From: Chloroflexota bacterium
GTDB lineage: Bacteria; Chloroflexota; Anaerolineae; Anaerolineales; UBA4823
Direction: 5' to 3'
NCBI GenBank assembly: GCA_012798185.1
Contig: JAAZNS010000475.1
Span: 1-33,696, forward strand
DNA: 33,696 nt
The position numbers were made by a program, and so were the translations under genes. This document shows, piece by piece, positions 20,207-30,725 of this stretch; position 1 is the stretch's first letter, and every line of letters begins with the position of its first letter. The notes below the pieces were generated by a model. That model did not search any database. It saw nothing but the letters and a program-made list of their open reading frames with translations, and was not told the DNA's origin.

Positions 20207-21595
20207 TCATTCTTTGGAAAACCAGTAGATGGTTCTACAGGTTCCCGGGATGGGAATCTGTTTTTGAAGAGTGAAATCATGTGTAAAGGCTTGTACAAAA
20301 CCTTCGATCGAATAATCTTTGAAAATATCCTGGCGAGAAGCAAGTAATTTCTTCACCTGGCTGTCTTCCTTCGGTACAAATTCAATAATAAGATTCTTCC
20401 CCAACGAAGCGAAAGTATGGGCAATATCTCGCAATGGGACATTGTTAGAAATCGCCAGGTGATGGATCAAAGCCAGGGCAAGCAAAAGGTCGACTGGTGC
20501 ACGACGGAAAAACGACTGCCGTTCGGTGTTCGACCAACCAATGGCGGGAGAAGGGTTGGCGAGATCGATCAACAAAGGCAATATATTTTTTATTTTTGCT
20601 TTCTTACTTTCCAGGTAGTTTAATTCTACGGCTCCCGGGTCGATATCTGTGGATATGATTTGACAGTCTTCGATATCCTTCCCTAAACGACTAAATTCAC
20701 CAGTATTTGCTCCAAGATCTAAAATTGATTGTGGGGCAAGATCTTGGATAAGGCGGTATACGATTTGCTTTTTTTGTTCAAAGGCTTCTTTTGAATAATT
20801 CGTTTCCTGATAATAATTAACCCAATCGGTATCGCTGGCTTTCCAAGTAAGTTTTTTTACGATCCTTGCAAGGCTTTCGATTAACCCCATCATGGCTTCT
20901 TTTCTCATCCGAATGTTTTTCTTTGCTGACGCCCCAGTTGGTGCAGAATAACGCTTTTGAGCATAAGCGTGCATGTGTATATGGGTGAGTATGCCCCCTT
21001 TTGTCCATGATGAGCGGGGCAGTAATTTACTGGCGAGATCAAGCGGGATGCCATCGATGTAAATTTGTAGCAATTTATTCAAGCGGATATCTGCCAAACT
21101 CATTAAAGCCAATGGGGCAAGAAAGTGCTGACAAAATTGGCGGTAAGCAACCCAGGGTTGTCCCTCGATATATCTTGTGAAGCTGAGGGTATCGATTAGG
21201 ATTGGCGATCCATGATGAAATTGGATATTATAAGCGCTGGCATCTTTCAGGATCATGCCTGATTGAAGGGCTGTTTTTTGAATTCTAAGAGTCTGCAGGG
21301 CAGCATCTTTTAATTGGGAAAAGGACCATTCATAAGGATAAGAAATGAAATTGACCTTTTGCGGAAGAATGATCTTATACGCGAGGTCCGGTACACATGC
21401 AGGCACATCCGATTCTTGATGAGGAAGCAGCATCTGCTTTTGAACCAGCTTTTCGTAAAGGCCACAAGACATCAACAGGTCATAATCGTCTTTATAGCAT
21501 GAATTGACCTGCCGGAATATTTGATCGTTCCGTTGAAAAAGAAAACCGCTTGGGTCACGAAAGGATGGCGCTAGTTTTTCAGTTGTCGAATTCAT
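20207..21595 (-). CDS. Class I SAM-dependent methyltransferase with N-terminal kinase-like region
   Basis: SILDLGANTGEFSRLG motif I; N-terminal GMILKDASAYNIQFHHGSPILIDTLSF. The ORF is called from 21634, but MNSTTEKLAP at 21595 is the likelier start. Confidence 0.85.
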   Translation of the reverse strand: MNSTTEKLAPSFRDPSGFLFQRNDQIFRQVNSCYKDDYDLLMSCGLYEKLVQKQMLLPHQESDVPACVPDLAYKIILPQKVNFISYPYEWSFSQLKDAALQTLRIQKTALQSGMILKDASAYNIQFHHGSPILIDTLSFTRYIEGQPWVAYRQFCQHFLAPLALMSLADIRLNKLLQIYIDGIPLDLASKLLPRSSWTKGGILTHIHMHAYAQKRYSAPTGASAKKNIRMRKEAMMGLIESLARIVKKLTWKASDTDWVNYYQETNYSKEAFEQKKQIVYRLIQDLAPQSILDLGANTGEFSRLGKDIEDCQIISTDIDPGAVELNYLESKKAKIKNILPLLIDLANPSPAIGWSNTERQSFFRRAPVDLLLALALIHHLAISNNVPLRDIAHTFASLGKNLIIEFVPKEDSQVKKLLASRQDIFKDYSIEGFVQAFTHDFTLQKQIPIPGTCRTIYWFSKE

Positions 21596-21758
21596 CGGGA
21601 GAAATATTATCGTCTTCGGTTTCAGCGGAGTCAATTGGGTTCTTTGTACCTAAGGAAGTAATTTTCTTCCAAATAATTCTAACGATAACACCAATACCCA
21701 ATAAACCTGCCAGAATTGTTTGTAATAGGACACTGCCTGAACCGGGATCAAGATACAT
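21579..21758 (-). CDS. 59-aa single-pass membrane protein, not in the ORF track
   Basis: Translated by hand: MYLDPGSGSVLLQTILAGLLGIGVIVRIIWKKITSLGTKNPIDSAETEDDNISPDEFDN*. It overlaps the methyltransferase start. Confidence 0.85.
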   Translation of the reverse strand: MYLDPGSGSVLLQTILAGLLGIGVIVRIIWKKITSLGTKNPIDSAETEDDNISPDEFDN

Positions 21759-21881
21759 GATAATTACCCTTTGAATGAACTTGAAATTATAGATTTTCGA
21801 ACAAAAATCCCTTAAAATCTCATTTGGGATAAATTATAACATCTAACTTATTTATCCTTTTTGACTTTAGCGATGATTGTC

Positions 21882-22574
21882 TCACCACCCCTCATTCTTC
21901 CAACCCCATTTACCTCGCAGGGGGACGAAAGCAACCGGCGTAAGCTCCTCGCTGACAAATTGATCACCTTGGCGGTACCAGCGTTCCAAGAGCTGGTAGG
22001 AAGGTCCCCCTACCGGAATGACCAGCCTGCCGTCCTGATCAAGCTGATCGAGCAATACCTGCGGTACTTTTGGGGCTGCAGCAGTGACAATGATTGCCTG
22101 AAAAGGCGCTTTATCGGGCAATCCCAGTGAACCATCGCCAACCACCACATGCACGTTCTGATAACCTAGGGATTGCAGAACGCTTTCTGCCTGCTGGGCT
22201 AGGCTGGCATGGCGTTCGATGGTATACACCTGACGCGCAAGCTGCCCGAGGATGGCTGCCTGGTAACCGGAACCTGTGCCTACTTCCAACACATTTTCCC
22301 CGCCCTTAAGATTCAGCATTTGCGTCATCAAAGCCACAATATAAGGTTGAGAAATCGTTTGCCCGCAGCCAATGGGCAATGGGCCGTCCACATACGCCAG
22401 GTGACGATGCTCTTCGGAAACAAAGCGGTGACGCGGAACTGCGCTCATGGCTTCCAAGACACGCGGATCGCGAATATCCCGCTTGCGCAGATGATCTTCG
22501 ATCATCCGCTGCCATTCCACCTGGTATTCGCTATCCGTTAATTCATTCAACTTGCGTTTTCTCTTCCGGAACAT
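21882..22574 (-). CDS. pcm: Protein-L-isoaspartate O-methyltransferase
   Basis: VPRHRFVSEEHRHLAYVDGPLPIGCGQTISQPYIVALMTQML, NVLEVGTGSGYQAAIL. ORF given from 22655; the internal MFRKRKRK start at 22574 is preferred. Confidence 0.94.
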   Translation of the reverse strand: MFRKRKRKLNELTDSEYQVEWQRMIEDHLRKRDIRDPRVLEAMSAVPRHRFVSEEHRHLAYVDGPLPIGCGQTISQPYIVALMTQMLNLKGGENVLEVGTGSGYQAAILGQLARQVYTIERHASLAQQAESVLQSLGYQNVHVVVGDGSLGLPDKAPFQAIIVTAAAPKVPQVLLDQLDQDGRLVIPVGGPSYQLLERWYRQGDQFVSEELTPVAFVPLRGKWGWKNEGW

Positions 22575-22746
22575 GCTTTCCTTGATTCCATCAGATATCA
22601 TTCCGGTATGATCAGCGAATATTCTCCACGATATAAAGGTGCTTTGTAAGCTCAAATTTACAGTTTGCAGTCATTTCAAGCACTGCAGCATTAGCGCCGT
22701 TGCAGATAATGGCAACGGATCGAGTATGCGAAAAAACCCTTCAGGA

Positions 22747-23814
<1,068 letters not shown>

Positions 23815-23846
23815 AATTCAGCCGCTATAAATAAAAAAGATTAAGA

Positions 23847-24272
23847 TTATTCTACTGCAAGGTTTTCAAATTCGGTAATTGCTTTACGCCAGGAATCCGG
23901 AATCGGAATGCTTTTCCTGGTGCGGTAATCATACGCTACTAGAATTACATTTCCAGTAGCTAGAACTTCTCCATCACGCGCATCTTCGATATCTTGTGCC
24001 ACTTCCAGGCTCTTATTACCCATTCGTACAATACGCACGCCCACTTTCACCGACATGCCAAATTCAACAGGCGCGCGGAAAGTCAGCCTCACCTCTGCCA
24101 TGATCACGCCCACATCCAAGAAAGAATCACCTCCCCACAACCCCAAATGCTTGGTATATTGGAGGCGTGCCTGTTCCATGTAGGTAAGATATTTCGCATT
24201 GTTTAGATGACCCTGGGCATCTAAATCGCCATAACGCACTTCGATAGGATGGTAAAAACGGAATTCTGTCAT
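23847..24272 (-). CDS. Acyl-CoA thioesterase (hotdog, 4HBT family)
   Basis: MTEFRFYHPIEVRYGDLDAQGHLNNAKYLTYMEQARLQY. ORF given from 24350; start at 24272 is more likely. Confidence 0.9.
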   Translation of the reverse strand: MTEFRFYHPIEVRYGDLDAQGHLNNAKYLTYMEQARLQYTKHLGLWGGDSFLDVGVIMAEVRLTFRAPVEFGMSVKVGVRIVRMGNKSLEVAQDIEDARDGEVLATGNVILVAYDYRTRKSIPIPDSWRKAITEFENLAVE

Positions 24273-24322
24273 ACTGCGATTATACACAAGGAACGGAAGT
24301 TGTGTGCGGTATAATGGTGCCC

Positions 24323-25474
24323 ATGGAAAATCAAAATCTAGAAGAAACAAGATCTACCCCCCTGCCGTCATTACCCGCCGATAATTCCGGTTTTGATGAT
24401 ACGATGGCAGTACCTTTGGAGAACGAAGGGGGAAGCAGGCTTCCCTCTCCCCCTGCTTCTGGCAAAAGAAAACCGAAACCATTGCGCATGGTTATCCTTT
24501 TGGGTATTGGAGGGCTTATTCTAGCTGCGGTAATCAGTGCTTTTGCCGGCTACCGCTCTGGCCTTTCTTCCCGCACGAGAGCTCAGGAAACGCAGGTTGC
24601 CAGTTCGTTGCAGCAGCAATACGATCTGGCTGTGCAAGAAATTCAAGAAAAGAATTATGAACGGGCTCATCAAAGATTGGAATACATTATTCAAATCAAT
24701 CCATCTTTTCCTGGGGTGACTGAAAAACTGGCTGAGGTAATTATGCAAATGAATATAACACCTACGCCAATACCCTCACCCACACCCGAGATGACCCCCA
24801 CGCCCGACCTGCGCGGCGCTGAAGAACTTTATTCCCAGGCGCAGCAATATCTGTATAACAGCGACTGGACGAAAGCCATCGATACTGCCCTCACGCTGCG
24901 CAAGAATAATATCGATTATCAACCAGTGTTGGTGGACGACCTCATTTATACTGCTTTGCTCAATCGCGGGAAGGATAAAATCTTAAAACTTCGAGATCTG
25001 GAAGGCGGCATTTACGATTTAACCCTTTCAGAACGTTTTGGTCCGCTCGATGCCGAATCAAAAAGTTACCTGACTTTTTCCAGGTTATACATTACCGGCG
25101 CCAGCTTTTGGGAATTGGATTGGGGACAGGCAGTTTATTATTTTGCGCAGGTAGCACCTTCATTGCCAAACCTCACCGACAATTCCGGCTGGTCGGCAAC
25201 GGAACGATACCGATTGGCATTGATCAACTACGGCGGTGTTTTGGCAAATCAAAAACAGTGGTGCCAGGCAGCAGAACAATATGCCACCGCAATTTCGCTG
25301 GGCTCTGCATCTGACGAAGTCAAAAATGCGTATAATAATGTGCTGCAAAAATGCGGCGGACCTGCTCAGCCAACTCAGGCGCCCGAAAACGTCACCAACG
25401 AGACTGTCGAAGCCCCTGAGCCCACCCCTGAAACTGAGGAACCACAAGAAACTGTTGAAGTTCCGCAGCCGTAA
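24323..25474 (+). CDS. Membrane-anchored TPR-containing protein
   Basis: One TM (MVILLGIGGLILAAVISAF), TPR-like segments (YDLAVQEIQEKNYERAHQRLEYIIQINPSFPG), P/T/E-rich linkers. ORF given from 24302; MENQNLEE at 24323 is likely. Confidence 0.85.
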   Translation: MENQNLEETRSTPLPSLPADNSGFDDTMAVPLENEGGSRLPSPPASGKRKPKPLRMVILLGIGGLILAAVISAFAGYRSGLSSRTRAQETQVASSLQQQYDLAVQEIQEKNYERAHQRLEYIIQINPSFPGVTEKLAEVIMQMNITPTPIPSPTPEMTPTPDLRGAEELYSQAQQYLYNSDWTKAIDTALTLRKNNIDYQPVLVDDLIYTALLNRGKDKILKLRDLEGGIYDLTLSERFGPLDAESKSYLTFSRLYITGASFWELDWGQAVYYFAQVAPSLPNLTDNSGWSATERYRLALINYGGVLANQKQWCQAAEQYATAISLGSASDEVKNAYNNVLQKCGGPAQPTQAPENVTNETVEAPEPTPETEEPQETVEVPQP

Positions 25475-25614
25475 AATCGCCCCAGAGGAAAATCTTTTCG
25501 GCTTTTTGGGTTGTCCAAGACGATGGCATAATCAGCTTGGTCAACCACCAGCAATGCCTGTTTTGTTATTTATTTTTTTTATCAATAAAGCAGGATTGTT
25601 AAGGAGAATACATA

Positions 25615-26355
25615 ATGAACATTAAAAAGAATTTAACGAAAGTTATTTCACTTTCTTTATTGGTCATGGTATTAGTTTCAGGTTGCAGTATATTCCCCAA
25701 GGCAGTTGAGCCGACACCTTTGCCCACAAACACAATTGCCCCTCTCCCGATGCCAACCAATCCTTTACCACCGCCCCCCACCGCAGAGCCTTCGCCCACT
25801 TTCACTGAAATTCCTCCCTCACCCATTCCACCCACCGAGACGGTCACACCGCTGCCGATAATGATGGAAACAGCCACACCTTTGCCGACCCAGGGAAGCG
25901 CCTCAAGCGGAACCAGCCGCTGTAATGGCTTGCATGGCAGGCTCGAAGTGCGCGTATATATCGGGGAAGCAGCCAGTGTGGGCATGGAAGCCTTCTCCAT
26001 TGGTGAAATACCATTTGGGGTCACCACCTCATATGCCCCATACCGCATCCAGGGAAAAGGCAAGCTTGTTCAAAAAGGTAAAACTGAAGAAGATTGGGGC
26101 TTTTATAAAGCGGATATTAACATGACGGGTTCGGTCTCCGGACAATGCCTGACCGGTGAGCATGACGGCGAGCTGCGCCTCAATGTGTCGTTAGCCGGCA
26201 ACCGTACGGTAACGGTACGGGCACGTGGATTTAACAAGACGTTCACACTATCGGGCGGCGATAATATGCCGATAACCATGATGTGGCAGGAGGGGTATTA
26301 TTGGGCGGCGAATGAATGGATATTCGTAATCCATAAGGGTCCGGGAGAGGATTAG
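25615..26355 (+). CDS. Putative lipoprotein with Pro/Thr-rich linker
   Basis: Lipobox LVSGC near the N-terminus (VMVLVSGCSIFPKAVEP), then a PTPLPTN...PPSPIPP linker and a C-terminal beta-rich domain. Confidence 0.82.
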   Translation: MNIKKNLTKVISLSLLVMVLVSGCSIFPKAVEPTPLPTNTIAPLPMPTNPLPPPPTAEPSPTFTEIPPSPIPPTETVTPLPIMMETATPLPTQGSASSGTSRCNGLHGRLEVRVYIGEAASVGMEAFSIGEIPFGVTTSYAPYRIQGKGKLVQKGKTEEDWGFYKADINMTGSVSGQCLTGEHDGELRLNVSLAGNRTVTVRARGFNKTFTLSGGDNMPITMMWQEGYYWAANEWIFVIHKGPGED

Positions 26356-26440
26356 CAGGATCATTCGTGTCTTCTGTTAATTTACAATGAAGCGAAATTT
26401 GGGTTTCCCTCGGTTTTTTCTACCGATTTTCATTTCCCTC

Positions 26441-27970
26441 TTACGGTTCGAATTCGATCAGCATAAAAGGCTGTTTGGGGAAATAGAGATACGCTTTGCG
26501 TTCAGGGAATGCCCGGGCAACGGCGGTATTCTCCTTTTCCCCCTTATTGATAACAAAGATGAACGGTGTATCCAGGAAGGCGTCTTGCAGCTCCAGCAGG
26601 GCGCCGTATTCAGTCCATTTATTGGGGTAGACAATCACCAATGCAGGGGTGAGTGCCCGGGCTTGTTCGGTGTAGAAAGGTTTAAGTCGTTCGCGGGTCA
26701 CGCCGTATAAACCGTACATGCTTTGCAGGCGCTGAGGGGTGTAATAAAGCAAGTTGACACTTACAAAAAAAACGACCACCAGCAAAGTGGAAAAGAGCCG
26801 CAGCCGGCGCCAGAGGTTATGCCGCGGAAGAATGTCATCAGGATACAACCGCCAGCCTGCCAGCCAGACGATACCCGCCGCACTGAGGATGGTCAATGAG
26901 AACAAGCCTTCGTAATAATAGCGCGGACCATACAGGTTTGCGCCAATCCAGTAAAAAATATACACAAACACCAGGCTGGGGAAAACAGCAATGGCGGGCA
27001 AAGCTTTCCAATTGCGTTTATGCAGCAGCGCCGCCAATCCAAAAGGCAGGAATAGCCACGAAGCCTTGAACCAGCCGAACAGATCTGTATAACCAACCCG
27101 CAGACTGAAACGGGTGTTGATCCTGGCAGAATGCAGTGTGTGACCGCCTTCTGCCCTGCCAAAACCTTCGCCAAAACCAACCTTATCGTATTGCCACCAC
27201 AATGTGTAGGGATTTAATAATGGATCGCCGGTGACGGCTGCCTGCCATAGGAAGAGTAATCCGGTGAATGCCAGCACCGCCAGGCAGTAGATAACCAGAC
27301 GCAGGCGATTTTTGTTCCCGCCTTGCACGAAAAGGTAAAGCCCGTGCAGGGCAAACGGTAATGACACTCCCACGGCAGTGAGCGGGCGGGTAAGAATAAG
27401 CAACCCCAGCGATATGGCTGAGACGGTCGGTGGCAGCCACCGCCATCGCTCTGGCAATGGGCTGGTTTCCGCTGGTTGCCAGGAATCCAACCAGCCCAAA
27501 ACGAAGGTCAGGCTGAGGAACAATCCAAAAGGGTGGGAGAGCAGCGAACCGGAGTTCATCAAGAAAAACGGGGAAACGAGCGTGAGTCCGGCAGCGAGCA
27601 ACCCTACAATAGGGCTGAACAAACGCTTGCCCAGGCGGTAGGTGAGCCACACACCTGCGCCAGCCAGCAGCGGATTGACCCAGCTCCGTGCATTCAAGAT
27701 CAATCCCAGTGCCAGCATAGCAGGCCAGCCGGGAGGATATTTACCAAAACGCTGCCCTTTGTAATCGACGACAAATGGCGTTAAGAAGGATTCGGGATAA
27801 GGCGGCGATGGCAAAGTCAGATGACCCCTGGCAATTGCCTGTGCCTGCCAGACATATGCCATTTCATCTTCCAAATGCGCCATCTGCTCGAAGATGCGGG
27901 AAGCCACAAAATAGCCTGCCAGTAAACCCAGCAGGCTAAAGCTTAATGCAATGCGGTCATAACGGGTCAT
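26441..27970 (-). CDS. Multi-TM glycosyltransferase (GT39/ArnT-like family)
   Basis: 509 aa polytopic; HLEDEMAYVWQAQAIARGHLTLPSPPYPESF N-terminal loop with acidic residues, KYPPGWPAMLALG. Confidence 0.8.
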   Translation of the reverse strand: MTRYDRIALSFSLLGLLAGYFVASRIFEQMAHLEDEMAYVWQAQAIARGHLTLPSPPYPESFLTPFVVDYKGQRFGKYPPGWPAMLALGLILNARSWVNPLLAGAGVWLTYRLGKRLFSPIVGLLAAGLTLVSPFFLMNSGSLLSHPFGLFLSLTFVLGWLDSWQPAETSPLPERWRWLPPTVSAISLGLLILTRPLTAVGVSLPFALHGLYLFVQGGNKNRLRLVIYCLAVLAFTGLLFLWQAAVTGDPLLNPYTLWWQYDKVGFGEGFGRAEGGHTLHSARINTRFSLRVGYTDLFGWFKASWLFLPFGLAALLHKRNWKALPAIAVFPSLVFVYIFYWIGANLYGPRYYYEGLFSLTILSAAGIVWLAGWRLYPDDILPRHNLWRRLRLFSTLLVVVFFVSVNLLYYTPQRLQSMYGLYGVTRERLKPFYTEQARALTPALVIVYPNKWTEYGALLELQDAFLDTPFIFVINKGEKENTAVARAFPERKAYLYFPKQPFMLIEFEP

Positions 27971-27983
27971 AAAAAATCAGCGG

Positions 27984-28988
27984 TTAATCACCCGACCAGG
28001 CGCCAATGGCATCCAGGGCTTTTAAGGCAGGGCGATGCAACAGCCCATTAGAGGCGCAGATGCCGCGGTTTTTCGCCAAAGTTCTGCCCTGGTTAAAATC
28101 CAGATTTTTGCCGAGAATATCGGTGATCCGCCCCCCCGCTTCTTCGAGGATGATCGAACCGGCGGCTTGATCCCATATTTTTTCCCGGTAATCGGGTTTG
28201 GCAGAGGAGAGCAAACGCAGCAAAAGGTCGCCCTTACCAGCTGCCAATACAGCGTATTTTGCCTGACTGTCCATCCGCAGCGGTTCGACGCTGATCCCCA
28301 TGATTTGTATAAATTCGTCAATCTGGGTGACATTGGTATGGCCAGATTCGAAGGAGCGCAGCAAGCGCGCCTGCGAAGGTTTGCTGCGCTGGGAGACATT
28401 CAAGGGTGAAAACTCACCCGGTGCATCGAGCGGGGTAACCCAGGCGCCTTGGCCGCGCGCAGCCACCACCAGCGAGCCGGTGCCGCACAAATCGGGGCGG
28501 TATGCATCGGTTAGATTAGGGCAGCCCAGAACGCCCAGCGCTACGCGCCCATTTTCAATGAGCGCTAATGCTACGGCATACTGGTCGCCGCGCAGGAAAC
28601 CTTTGGTGCCATCGATTGGATCCAAACACCAAAAACGTCCCGCTGGCTGCGCAGCACCTTTATCTACCCAATTGCACACGGTTTCGGGGGTGGATCGCTT
28701 AGTAAACTGCCTCACATAATACGTTACCATTTCGAGGGTTTGGCTGCTTTCCGGCTGCCGCAATGTTTCAGCATCTTCTTCGGCTACCAGGGGGTCGTGC
28801 GGAAAAACCTGCTCCAACAGCCAGGCAACCACTGCCTGAGAGGCGAAATCGGCAACTGTTACCGGCGAGCGGTCTTCTTTGGTTAGGGTTGAGGAAACCA
28901 GATCCGCCTGGATACGCTGCACCACCTGAGCAGCTTGCCTGACAGCATGCAGTGCGAATTTTATTTCAGGGTTGTTCAGGTCGATCAT
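27984..28988 (-). CDS. 3'(2'),5'-bisphosphate nucleotidase / inositol monophosphatase family
   Basis: SPVTVADFASQAVV, LVAEEDAE, FWCLDPIDGTKGFLRGDQYAVALALIENG, IWDQAAGSIILEEAGG. Start adjusted to MIDLNNPEIK. Confidence 0.92.
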   Translation of the reverse strand: MIDLNNPEIKFALHAVRQAAQVVQRIQADLVSSTLTKEDRSPVTVADFASQAVVAWLLEQVFPHDPLVAEEDAETLRQPESSQTLEMVTYYVRQFTKRSTPETVCNWVDKGAAQPAGRFWCLDPIDGTKGFLRGDQYAVALALIENGRVALGVLGCPNLTDAYRPDLCGTGSLVVAARGQGAWVTPLDAPGEFSPLNVSQRSKPSQARLLRSFESGHTNVTQIDEFIQIMGISVEPLRMDSQAKYAVLAAGKGDLLLRLLSSAKPDYREKIWDQAAGSIILEEAGGRITDILGKNLDFNQGRTLAKNRGICASNGLLHRPALKALDAIGAWSGD

Positions 28989-29156
28989 ACGCCACCTTGA
29001 TATATTGAGGTAATAAACGATAACACAAAAAGTCGAAGGGCTCAAGGATATTAAATAAAATTCACAGATCGAAACTTGGCATCTTGTTAAATCTATTCAG
29101 AGGATTTGCAGTAACGACTTCAAACATCGGTTTTTACAGAAAACGAAAACCTGAAA

Positions 29157-30527
29157 TCAACGGCTCGCTATTTCACCAGATAAATCATAGGTCATGGCGC
29201 CGGTAATGCGCACCGATACGATCTCTCCGAGGGGGGCTTCCCCTTCGATCAGTACCAAGCCGTCAATCTCGGGGGCATCACGATATGAGCGACCCAAAGA
29301 GATACGCTCATTATTCTCATTTCCAGAGATTTCATCTTCCACATTCCCTTGACCCTCAATCAGCACTTGCAGTGTCTTTCCGATAAAGGATTGATTGATT
29401 TCCAGGGAAATGGATTGCTGCATTTCCATGACCTGCTGGTAGCGTTGTTCTTTTACCTCAGCGGGGATGGGGTCACCCAGGGATTCGGCGGGAACGCCCC
29501 GCTCGAAAGAATATAGAAAAACCCCAAGGCGGTCGAAGCGGATTTCCCGGATAAAATCCAGCAGTGCCTGGAATTCAGCCTCGGTTTCACCGGGATAGCC
29601 GACGATAAAGGTAGTGCGCAATGCCAGCCCCGGCAGCGCTTTGCGCACCTTCTCCAAGGTACGTCTTACACTATCGATATTAGACGGGCGGTGCATGCGT
29701 TTGAGCGTTTCAGGATGGGCATGCTGCAAAGGCAAATCCAGGTAAGGGAGAATTTGAGGATGGTTTGCCATCACCTCGACCAGCCGATCGCTTACCAAAC
29801 CGGGGTAGGCATAAAGAGTACGCCACCAGCTGATCTTCGGTGCGGCTTCGACCAAGCCTTCCAGTAATTCCGCCAGTCCGTCTTGCATCCCCAAATCGTA
29901 GCCATAGCCGGTGGTATCCTGAGCGATCAGCACAATCTCTTTGATACCCCGCTCCTGAAGAAAGAGCGCTTCGTTAAGCAAAATCGGCATGGGGCGGCTG
30001 ACAGCGGAACCTTTGATTAGGGGGATGGCGCAAAAAGCGCACGGGTGGCGGCAGCCATCGCTGATCTTTAAATAGGCGCTGCCGCCCTGGATAGCAGCAC
30101 CGATGGCACCGCGTTCGTCCCTGCCTACATGGGGTGTCTCAGGAAGGTGGATTAAAGGTTTTGGCAGCCCGCTCAGGCGCAGTTTTCCCACCACGTCGAC
30201 GATATCCATCCAGCGGCGGGTGCCCAAGATGCCGTCTATGCCTGATATGCGCTGTGCCACCTCACGACCAAACCGCTGAGTGAGACAACCAGCAGCAATG
30301 AGAAGCTGGTTTCTGCGCTTATTCTCTGCCAGGTCTGCTAAAACTTCATAAGACTCTTCCCTCGCCAGGGCAATAAAGCCACAGGTATTGACCAACAATA
30401 CTCCAGCATCTTGGGGTGTTTCCACCAGCCGATAACCGGCTTTGGTGAGCAGCTGCGCCATACCATCGGAATCTACCGTATTTTTTGCACAACCCAACGA
30501 GACAAGGAAAACCGATTTATCGACCAT
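29157..30527 (-). CDS. rimO: Ribosomal protein S12 methylthiotransferase
   Basis: 456 aa: VSLGCAKNTVDSDGMAQLL, YLKISDGCRHPCAFCAIPLIKG radical-SAM CxxxCxxC, LPYLDLPLQHAHPETLKRMHRP. Confidence 0.96.
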   Translation of the reverse strand: MVDKSVFLVSLGCAKNTVDSDGMAQLLTKAGYRLVETPQDAGVLLVNTCGFIALAREESYEVLADLAENKRRNQLLIAAGCLTQRFGREVAQRISGIDGILGTRRWMDIVDVVGKLRLSGLPKPLIHLPETPHVGRDERGAIGAAIQGGSAYLKISDGCRHPCAFCAIPLIKGSAVSRPMPILLNEALFLQERGIKEIVLIAQDTTGYGYDLGMQDGLAELLEGLVEAAPKISWWRTLYAYPGLVSDRLVEVMANHPQILPYLDLPLQHAHPETLKRMHRPSNIDSVRRTLEKVRKALPGLALRTTFIVGYPGETEAEFQALLDFIREIRFDRLGVFLYSFERGVPAESLGDPIPAEVKEQRYQQVMEMQQSISLEINQSFIGKTLQVLIEGQGNVEDEISGNENNERISLGRSYRDAPEIDGLVLIEGEAPLGEIVSVRITGAMTYDLSGEIASR

Positions 30528-30725
30528 GGGAGAAATATTTTACATAAAAAATCGAAAAACAACAAAGAAGACAAAAAAGGAATTCATGAAGAAGCTAATA
30601 TACTAACTAATTATTGATAATAAATACAGTTCCTGCATATCTTACCTAAGTGCAAGTTATAAATACAAAAACTCATAATGGATATTCTGAGTATCCTGTT
30701 CATCCTGTGTTAATAGCAAACTATA

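Noticed and set aside
27183-27650. 155-aa minus-strand ORF
   Set aside because: Alternate-frame overlap within the GT39-like gene; no domain features.
28022-28719. ORFs on both strands overlapping the nucleotidase gene
   Set aside because: Shadow ORFs of a strongly supported coding frame.
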